Positions 1 to 5,019 of a stretch of DNA of 5,421 bases are shown here, piece after piece. This DNA is from Candidatus Nomurabacteria bacterium. Lineage in GTDB: Bacteria; Patescibacteriota; Minisyncoccia; Phycocordibacterales; UBA9973. The position numbers and the translations under genes were made by a program. Every line of letters starts with the position of its first letter. The stretch's first letter is position 1. The stretch covers positions 1-5,421 of the forward strand of contig PMIU01000043.1 of NCBI GenBank assembly GCA_003157195.1. Reading direction: 5' to 3'. Below the pieces are notes generated by a model that was given only the letters and a program-made list of their open reading frames with translations, made no database searches and was not told the DNA's origin.

Positions 1-1098
1 CATGACTTGCGGGTGGATATCATTAAGTTTGCTGACCGGCTACACAATTTGCGTACTTTGGAATTCGTGCCGGAAATTAAAAGACGCAGAATTGCCATGG
101 AATCTATTGAAGTTTATGCTCCGCTCGCCAACCGCCTGGGAATGGGAAAGCTGAAGGGCGAGCTGGAAGACGCCGCTTTTCCCTATGCTTACCCCGAAGA
201 ATCCAAGCAAACACAAGAGCTGATAAAAGACAAACAAGATTTTTACGAAAAAAATTTAACCGATGTGCAGAAAAAATTGGAAAAAGAATTAAAGGAAAAC
301 AAAGTGAAGGTGGTGGAAACTAGCTACCGAATGAAGCATAAATATAGTTTATGGAAAAAGCTTTCGAAGCGCGAAATGGATATTGATAAAGTTTATGACG
401 TCGTGGCTCTCCGAGTCGTGGTGGACACTGTGGAAGATTGCTATCGGGTTCTGGGTATAGTGCATTCCATTTGGAATCCCCTCCCGGGCAGAATCAAGGA
501 TTATATTGCCGTGCCGAAACCAAACGGTTATCGGTCCATTCACACTACTGTTTTTACGGGTTTAGGAGGAGTGGCGGAAATTCAAATTAGAACTAAAGAA
601 ATGCACGCCGAAGCGGCTTATGGAGTCGCGGCGCATTTTGCTTACAAGGAACAAAGTCACAAAAAAACAAAAATAGCAGACGAAAAAAATAAATTCAAAT
701 GGATTGATGAATTGAAGGAATTGAAATATTTTCCCGACGACCCAAAGAGATTCATTAATCATCTAAAAATGGATTTCTTTAACGATCGGATTTTTCTTTT
801 CACTCCGAAGGGAGACGTCATCGACCTGCCGGAAGATTCCACTCCGCTTGATTTCGCTTATTCCATTCATTCCGATGTCGGCGACCATACCTTCGGAGCA
901 AAAATAAACGGCAAGATGTCCCCTATTTTTTCCGTGTTGAAAAATGGTGATATTGTGGAGATAATTACCAAAAAAGATTCCAAACCGTCCAGTAAATGGT
1001 TGGATTATGTGAAAACAACCATTGCTAAAAAGCACATCCGGTCATATATGGAAAAAAACAGCCTCTTGGCCAGACTAAAATCTTTTGGCCAATCCTAG
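1..1098 (+). CDS. rel: Bifunctional-type (p)ppGpp synthetase/hydrolase (RelA/SpoT homologue), 5' end missing, short C-terminus
   Basis: Makes the alarmone (p)ppGpp from GTP/GDP and ATP and, in bifunctional members, hydrolyses it; cytosolic. Translation is open from base 1, giving 365 visible residues. It opens in the last part of the HD hydrolase domain: KFADRLHN, whose Asp (34-36) is a metal ligand in the family. The synthetase domain follows (about 300-660): RMKHKYSLWKK, the Asp of VYDVVALRV (397-399), RIKD (490-501), Tyr of NGYRSIHTT (529-531) and EIQIRT (577-594). RIKD fits the RxKD signature of bifunctional Rel/SpoT; RelA-type synthetase-only enzymes have ExDD. A TGS domain covers about 781-970. 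The protein stops some 40 residues later, so the rest of the helical domain, the zinc-finger/RRM and the ACT domain are absent. About 135 N-terminal residues should lie left of the window. The TTG at base 7 is internal, not the start. Family call is secure; hydrolase activity cannot be judged without the N-terminus. Confidence 0.95.
   Translation, partial: HDLRVDIIKFADRLHNLRTLEFVPEIKRRRIAMESIEVYAPLANRLGMGKLKGELEDAAFPYAYPEESKQTQELIKDKQDFYEKNLTDVQKKLEKELKENKVKVVETSYRMKHKYSLWKKLSKREMDIDKVYDVVALRVVVDTVEDCYRVLGIVHSIWNPLPGRIKDYIAVPKPNGYRSIHTTVFTGLGGVAEIQIRTKEMHAEAAYGVAAHFAYKEQSHKKTKIADEKNKFKWIDELKELKYFPDDPKRFINHLKMDFFNDRIFLFTPKGDVIDLPEDSTPLDFAYSIHSDVGDHTFGAKINGKMSPIFSVLKNGDIVEIITKKDSKPSSKWLDYVKTTIAKKHIRSYMEKNSLLARLKSFGQS
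1052..1073 (-). terminator. Weak candidate terminator for parB, inside the rel 3' end
   Basis: Read on the minus strand just past the parB stop, TGGCC-AAGA-GGCTG (1072-1059) can fold into a 5-bp stem with two G-U pairs and is followed directly by seven T (1058-1052). A competing, stronger stem pairs TTGGCCA (1066-1072) with TGGCCAA (1086-1092), but then 7 bases separate it from the T-run. The T-run is good and the stem is weak; the A-run also encodes lysines of Rel, so it may be chance. Confidence 0.28.
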
Positions 1099-2078
1099 AC
1101 GCTGAAATTGGAAATATTATATAGGTCGGTGTCGTCCTCTTGTTTGATTTCTTTCCCGACGTTTTCAGTCGGGACTCCGACCCCTTCAGGCGTCGGAGCT
1201 TTTTGGGTATCGTCAATGTAATTTTCCAGTAATTCGTCCGGCTTTTTTTCAACTCCTCCTTTTTGAATCAAATCTAAAATTGTCCGCAAGTCTTCGGTGG
1301 AAAAAAAATCAATTTTAATCTGACCACCAAGTTCTTTTCGGTCTATATGTACGCGGGTGCCGAGTTTCTCTTGAAATTCTTCTTCCAGCTCGACAATCTC
1401 CGGATCAGGCATAAACTCTTTTTTGCGCACACGATCATAGGCTATCTTTCTTGCCAACCTTTCAGCTTCGCGTACTGTTATTTTTTTATAGACAATCTCC
1501 TTGAACAAAACCAACTGTTCTTCCGGATGGTCGGCCAACATAAGAATCGGTCGAGTGTGACCTTCGGTGACTTTTCCTTCCGAGACACCAGCTAAGATTT
1601 CTTCCGGCAAGGTCAAAATGCGAAGTGAGTTACTAACGTATTCCCTGCTTCGGCCCATTTTTTTAGCGACTTCATTATGGGTAAATTTGAATTCGGTTAC
1701 CAGTCTGAAAAAAGCTCGCGCGCGATCGACGACATTCAAATCTTCGCGCTGTAAGTTTTCAATGATAGCCAGTTCCAGTTTCATAATAGCTGTGTCGCCT
1801 TCGCGGATAACCACAGGCACTTGCGGCACCATTGCCAACTTGGCAGCCCGCAATCTGCGTTCTCCGGCTATTAATTCGTATTCAGTCATCAGTCCACCTC
1901 CTTCTTTTTCCACTTCCACTCTGGAAACAATCAGCGGTTGCAGCACGCCATATTGCTTTATAGAATCGGACAAATCCTGTAATTTAGCTTCGTCAAAATC
2001 CCGCCTTGGCTGATAAGGATTCGGCTTGATCTTGTCGGTGTCAATCCAGAAAATTGAGTTGGAATACAAGTTGGACAT
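1095..2078 (-). CDS. parB: ParB/Spo0J-family chromosome-partitioning CTPase
   Basis: Family role: binds parS sites, loads as a CTP-gated clamp that slides on DNA, and works with ParA and SMC in chromosome segregation. The 327 residues show all three ParB parts. The N-terminal CTP/CTPase domain has NPYQPR (20-25), GVLQP (44-48), GERRLRA (72-78) and ENLQRED (107-113). The central helix-turn-helix region is at about 132-155 (EVAKKMGRSREYVSNSLR), followed by GHTRPIL (173-179). The C-terminal dimerisation segment covers about 237-272 (IKIDFFSTEDL). Beyond it lies a tail of roughly 55 residues, rich in Pro, Glu and Asp and ending DLYNISNFSV, which the usual 280-300-residue ParB lacks. The ATG (2078-2076) sits 10 residues before the conserved block and has no Shine-Dalgarno; a promoter directly abuts it. 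No parA is adjacent in the usual upstream position, which holds a tRNA on the opposite strand. A nucleoid-occlusion (Noc-like) paralogue is possible but less likely. Confidence 0.93.
   Translation of the reverse strand: MSNLYSNSIFWIDTDKIKPNPYQPRRDFDEAKLQDLSDSIKQYGVLQPLIVSRVEVEKEGGGLMTEYELIAGERRLRAAKLAMVPQVPVVIREGDTAIMKLELAIIENLQREDLNVVDRARAFFRLVTEFKFTHNEVAKKMGRSREYVSNSLRILTLPEEILAGVSEGKVTEGHTRPILMLADHPEEQLVLFKEIVYKKITVREAERLARKIAYDRVRKKEFMPDPEIVELEEEFQEKLGTRVHIDRKELGGQIKIDFFSTEDLRTILDLIQKGGVEKKPDELLENYIDDTQKAPTPEGVGVPTENVGKEIKQEDDTDLYNISNFSV
1175..1204 (+). terminator. Candidate intrinsic terminator for rel, inside the parB tail
   Basis: About 80 bases after the rel stop, CTCCGAC (1175-1181) pairs perfectly with GTCGGAG (1192-1198). 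Two further C-G pairs can form inside the loop around TTCA. The stem is followed by C and five T (1200-1204) on the plus strand. Directly before it lies a second hairpin, TCCCGAC (1154-1160) with GTCGGGA (1168-1174) and a 7-base loop. The T-run is on the plus-strand side only, so the orientation fits ending rel and not parB. The T-run is short, and efficiency is unknown. Confidence 0.45.
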
Positions 2079-2084
2079 GAACCT

Positions 2085-2095
2085 ATCTTAGCACA
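2085..2095 (-). promoter_or_regulatory. Extended -10 promoter of parB, predicted leaderless start
   Basis: On the minus strand TGTGC (2095-2091) leads into TAAGAT (2090-2085), an extended -10 element with 4 of 6 matches to TATAAT. Six bases (AGGTTC) separate it from the parB ATG, so a standard start point would fall on the A of the ATG. That would make the mRNA leaderless, in keeping with the absence of a Shine-Dalgarno. I found no convincing -35 at 16-18 bp, which extended -10 promoters can do without. The sequence upstream is strongly A+T-rich. Confidence 0.55.
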
Positions 2096-2152
2096 TTTTA
2101 AAAAATAAAAAATTAGCAAAATTTAATAATTATGTTCATAAAAAGTGTAAAA

Positions 2153-2181
2153 TTGATTTTGAAACAAAAATAAAGTAATAT
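2153..2181 (+). promoter_or_regulatory. Promoter of the tRNA-Leu-murA-miaA unit
   Basis: TTGATT (2153-2158) and TAATAT (2176-2181) are spaced by exactly 17 bp, each matching the sigma-70-type consensus at 4 of 6 positions. The expected start is near 2188, only about two bases before the mature tRNA 5' end at 2190, so little 5' trimming by RNase P would be needed. An overlapping TTGAAA at 2159-2164 has no -10 at a position that would leave the tRNA intact. The promoter diverges from that of parB within a 111-bp gap (2079-2189) that holds nothing else I can recognise. Confidence 0.6.
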
Positions 2182-2189
2182 CTATATAT

Positions 2190-2273
2190 GCCGTGGTGGC
2201 GGAATTGGTAGACGCGCATCACTCAAAATGATGTGAGGGCAACCTCATGAGAGTTCGATTCTCTCCCGCGGCA
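2190..2273 (+). tRNA. tRNA-Leu, anticodon CAA
   Basis: A full cloverleaf with the long variable arm of a class II tRNA. The acceptor stem is GCCGTGG (2190-2196) with CCGCGGC (2266-2272), including one U-G pair. The D arm is around 2199-2215 with GG in the loop. The anticodon stem is CATCA (2217-2221) with TGATG (2229-2233), and the loop CTCAAAA gives anticodon CAA (2224-2226), which reads UUG. The variable stem TGAGG (2234-2238) pairs with CCTCA (2243-2247) around GCAA. The T stem GAGAG (2249-2253) pairs with CTCTC (2261-2265) around TTCGATT. The discriminator is A2273, as leucine tRNAs require. CCA is not encoded (CAC follows), so it must be added by the CCA-adding enzyme. The A36-A37-A38 stretch is the recognition feature of MiaA, whose gene lies in the same unit. 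murA starts 5 bases after the tRNA. Confidence 0.96.
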
Positions 2274-2278
2274 CACAT

Positions 2279-3610
2279 ATGAAAAAAACAAAAATACAAT
2301 TAGCGAGTTCGATTGACTTCCAAGTAAACGGCGGAAAGAAACTGCATGGAAGCATCAAGACGAACTTTTCCAAAAATGGCTCTGTGGGACTACTTTGCGC
2401 TTCTTTATTAAATAAAGGTGTCACTACCCTGCACGGTATTGCCCGAATTGAAGAAGTAAACAGGGTGATCGAAATTCTGGAAAGCATCGGCGTGAAAGTC
2501 GTTTGGCAAGACAAAAATACTGTCGTTGTAACTCCTCCGCAAAAATTTAAATTGGAAAATATAAACATCGAATCAGCAGCTAAAACCCGTTCTATTGTAA
2601 TGCTGATTGGGCCGCTAATTCATATGCTTCCGCATTTTTCTTTACCGCATGCGCAAGGTTGCACTCTAGGCAAACGCACCATTGCCGCGCATACTTACGC
2701 GCTCGAAGAGCTCGGAGTTAAAATAAAAACAACTTCTGAAAAATATGAAATAAATGCAAAAAAATTAAAGACGGCGGAGATTGTGATGTATGAATCTGGA
2801 GACACGGCTTGTGAAAATATTTTAACGGCATCTGCCTTAATCGAAGGAGAAACAGTTATATCTTTCGCCAGCGCTAACTATATGGTGCAAGAAATTTGCT
2901 TTTTCTTGGAAGCTCTTGGTGTGAAAATAGACGGCATCGGCACCTCAACTTTGACCGTGCACGGCATAAAAGAAATAAATAAAAATGTTGAATATTGGAA
3001 CAGCGAAGACCCTATTGAATCAATGATGTTCATCTCGGCCTGCATCGTTACGAATTCGAGACTGACCATAACCAGATGCCCGATTGATTTTTTGTCGCTG
3101 GAACTGGAAAAATTAAAAAGAATGAATTTGAAATTTAAAATATTAAAAAGATACTCTTCTTATAATGGACGCACCAAACTTGCGGATATAGAAATTTTCC
3201 CAAGCAAATTGAAAGCGTTGGCGGACAAAATCCACTCCAACCCATACCCGGGCATAAACATAGATAATTTGCCATTTTTTGTGCCGATAGCCATTCGCGC
3301 CAAGGGCCAAACGATGATTCACGACTGGGTTTATGAAAATAGAGCTATATACTTCACTGAATTAAACAGATTGGGGGCAAACATAACCTTAGCCGATCCA
3401 CATCGAGTCTATATCCAAGGCGGAACGCCGTTAAAGCCCGCTCAGGTCGTCTGCCCGCCCGCCTTACGTCCGTCTATGGTCATATTCATATCGATGTTGG
3501 CTGCGCCCGGAGTCTCAATTTTACGAAACGTTTATATGATCAACCGCGGGTATGAGGAAATAGCTGAGCGTTTAAACTCTATTGGAGCTGATATAAAGAT
3601 ATTGAAATGA
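2279..3610 (+). CDS. murA: UDP-N-acetylglucosamine 1-carboxyvinyltransferase (MurA), divergent member
   Basis: MurA transfers enolpyruvate from PEP to UDP-GlcNAc, the first committed step of peptidoglycan precursor synthesis, in the cytosol. The 443 residues (usual length about 420) fit the two-lobed EPSP-synthase fold. Counterparts of E. coli MurA active-site residues are recognisable: K32-N33 (K22-N23), R104 (R91), C128 in GCTLGKR (C115), R133 (R120), H138 (H125), D329 in NIDNLP (D305), R355 in YENR (R331), R397 (R371) and R423 in INRGYEEI (R397). Cys at 128 predicts fosfomycin sensitivity. Some usual blocks are altered: the REPEI region reads SANYMVQEI (198-206) and DRIE(A/T)GT reads DPIESMM (244-250). 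About ten extra residues lie near 288-300. ATG 2279 is the only start that keeps the N-terminal FQVNGG block; there is no Shine-Dalgarno, because the tRNA ends 5 bases before. The stop overlaps miaA. Family is secure; a variant or second MurA with shifted specificity is possible. Confidence 0.82.
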   Translation: MKKTKIQLASSIDFQVNGGKKLHGSIKTNFSKNGSVGLLCASLLNKGVTTLHGIARIEEVNRVIEILESIGVKVVWQDKNTVVVTPPQKFKLENINIESAAKTRSIVMLIGPLIHMLPHFSLPHAQGCTLGKRTIAAHTYALEELGVKIKTTSEKYEINAKKLKTAEIVMYESGDTACENILTASALIEGETVISFASANYMVQEICFFLEALGVKIDGIGTSTLTVHGIKEINKNVEYWNSEDPIESMMFISACIVTNSRLTITRCPIDFLSLELEKLKRMNLKFKILKRYSSYNGRTKLADIEIFPSKLKALADKIHSNPYPGINIDNLPFFVPIAIRAKGQTMIHDWVYENRAIYFTELNRLGANITLADPHRVYIQGGTPLKPAQVVCPPALRPSMVIFISMLAAPGVSILRNVYMINRGYEEIAERLNSIGADIKILK

Positions 3611-4473
3611 CACCTTACCCTGTAGTCATTGTTATCTTAGGCCAAACTGCAACTGGCAAAAGCGACTTGGCGGTCAAGATAGCTAAAAAAATAAACGGGG
3701 AAATTATTTCCGCTGATTCCAGGCAAGTCTATAAAGGACTCGATATTGGCACCGGGAAAATTTCTCAAAAAGAAATGAAAGGTGTTTCGCATCACATGCT
3801 TGATGTTGCAAACCCTAAAACAAAATTTACCGTTGCTGAATATCAAAAACTGGCTATATTAGCTATAGCTGATATTTTAAAACGTGGGAAGGTGCCAATA
3901 ATAACCGGTGGCACCGGATTTTATATTGATGCTATAACTAAAGGTATTGTTTTCCCGGAAGTTCCACCGAATTTAAAACTCCGTAAAATTTTAGAAAACA
4001 AAACTACTCCTCAACTCTTCAAGATGTTGGAAAAATTAGACAAAGTTAGAGCTAAGACAATAGACGCAAAAAACAAAGTTAGACTAATCAGGGCGATTGA
4101 AATAGCTAGGGTGCTCGGCAAAGTTCCCCAAATTTCAGCGGTTGAACCGCTGTATGAATTTATTAAAATCGGTTTATATTTGCCGGAAGATAAATTACAG
4201 AAGAAAATAGAAAAAAGAGTAAAAAAAATGTTTCAAGATGGCTTATTGAAAGAAATTAAAAAATTAAAAAAATCAGGAATAGACGACACAAGACTAAAAG
4301 AATTCGGTTTTGAATACGACAAACCGACGCCCGAAAAAGTAACTTTTGAAACTCTTAAATATGCCAAACGCCAAATGACTTGGTTTAAAAGAGATAAAGA
4401 AATAAAATGGTTTGATGCATCAAAGAACGTTTCTCTTTCTGTTTTTAATCACCTCAACCAATATTGGAATTAA
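3607..4473 (+). CDS. miaA: tRNA dimethylallyltransferase (MiaA)
   Basis: Transfers a dimethylallyl group to N6 of A37 in tRNAs that read codons starting with U (i6A37), stabilising codon-anticodon pairing; cytosolic. The 288 residues begin with a P-loop GQTATGKS (12-19), then SADSRQVYKGLDIGTGK (35-51) with the catalytic-type Asp37, GVSHHMLDV (59-67), TGGTGFYIDA (100-109), NKVRLIRAIEI (156-166) and KRQMTWFKRD (254-263). The protein is slightly short: family members are about 300-316 residues, and the stretch between GFEY (234-237) and YAKRQ (252-256) looks about ten residues shorter than usual. The ATG lies in an ATGA overlap with the murA stop and has no Shine-Dalgarno, so translation is probably coupled to murA. 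Its last 17 codons are antisense to the dedA 3' end. The tRNA-Leu(CAA) leading the unit has the A36-A37-A38 loop that MiaA recognises, so enzyme and substrate may be co-transcribed. Confidence 0.95.
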   Translation: MTPYPVVIVILGQTATGKSDLAVKIAKKINGEIISADSRQVYKGLDIGTGKISQKEMKGVSHHMLDVANPKTKFTVAEYQKLAILAIADILKRGKVPIITGGTGFYIDAITKGIVFPEVPPNLKLRKILENKTTPQLFKMLEKLDKVRAKTIDAKNKVRLIRAIEIARVLGKVPQISAVEPLYEFIKIGLYLPEDKLQKKIEKRVKKMFQDGLLKEIKKLKKSGIDDTRLKEFGFEYDKPTPEKVTFETLKYAKRQMTWFKRDKEIKWFDASKNVSLSVFNHLNQYWN

Positions 4474-5019
4474 GGAAACCAACACCACCAATATAGCGAT
4501 AACCCAAAGATAATCTTTGATAACTGGAAAGGCTCTACCCAAGAAGTAACCCAACAATGTGACCACTGTGGCCCATAAAATAGAACCAATCAAACTGTAT
4601 TTAATAAAAAGTTTGTAATGCACCCGGGCGATGCCGGCCACTATGGGCGTGAATGTGCGGACAATAGGCACAAAACGAGAAAAAACAATCGCAAACTTGC
4701 CGTATTTATCGAAAAATTGATGCGCATTTTCGATGTGTTCTTGTTTTAGCACCACCTTAAAAAAGGAATACCGCTTTAATTTCTCCAAATAAACGCCGAT
4801 TTCATAACCGACCGCTCCCCCGAAAAATGTGCCCAGAAATATAATAAAAATCAATAAAAATAAGTTAAAGCTATAAGCAGAGGCAAAAAGTCCTGCGGTG
4901 AAAAGAAGTGAATCTCCTGGTAAAGCGAAAAGTATTCCAGATTCCAAAAAAATTATTATGAAAATACCTAAGTATCCATAGGTGGTAAGCAAATAAGTTA
5001 TATCAAAAAGGTGATTCAT
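4420..5019 (-). CDS. DedA-family (VTT-domain) inner-membrane protein
   Basis: DedA proteins are polytopic membrane proteins. Several are implicated in flipping undecaprenyl phosphate or other lipids back across the membrane, or in proton-dependent homeostasis. The 199-residue length is typical. Visible hallmarks are Glu26 and LPGDS (33-37) in the first membrane-entering segment, GGAVGYEIG (67-75), FSRFVPIVRTFTPIVAG (113-129) and GYFLG (157-161). Glu26, Asp36, Arg115 and Arg121 appear to match the essential E39, D51, R130 and R136 of E. coli YqjA/YghB. Hydrophobic segments lie at about 15-35, 50-75, 107-130, 140-162 and 170-190, with a basic tail KNRKR. Its ATG lies within ATGA of the upstream transporter gene, with no good Shine-Dalgarno, which suggests an operon and coupled translation. 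The 3' end overlaps miaA by 54 bases. The family is sure; the substrate is not. With murA nearby, undecaprenyl-phosphate recycling is plausible but is inference. Confidence 0.92.
   Translation of the reverse strand: MNHLFDITYLLTTYGYLGIFIIIFLESGILFALPGDSLLFTAGLFASAYSFNLFLLIFIIFLGTFFGGAVGYEIGVYLEKLKRYSFFKVVLKQEHIENAHQFFDKYGKFAIVFSRFVPIVRTFTPIVAGIARVHYKLFIKYSLIGSILWATVVTLLGYFLGRAFPVIKDYLWVIAILVVLVSLIPILVEVIKNRKRNVL

Noticed and set aside
7..9. TTG as the start codon of the rel gene
   Set aside because: The frame is open to base 1 and the residues there (HDLRV) already belong to the conserved HD-domain block, so the gene simply begins left of the window.
1347..2013. Plus-strand open frames of 82 and 148 codons within parB
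   Set aside because: They are antisense to strongly conserved ParB domains, have no recognisable family features and no ribosome site, so they are shadows of parB.
2101..2189. A small RNA or riboswitch in the gap between parB and the tRNA
   Set aside because: Only about 110 bases, very A+T-rich, with no stable stem visible; both flanking promoters account for it.
2245..2568. Minus-strand open frame of 107 codons across the tRNA and the murA start
   Set aside because: It reads antisense through the tRNA-Leu and the MurA N-terminal domain and shows no recognisable protein features.
4458..4467. Palindrome CCAATATTGG near the end of miaA as a terminator or operator
   Set aside because: It has no loop, no T-run on either side and lies in doubly coding DNA; a 10-bp palindrome of this composition is easily chance.
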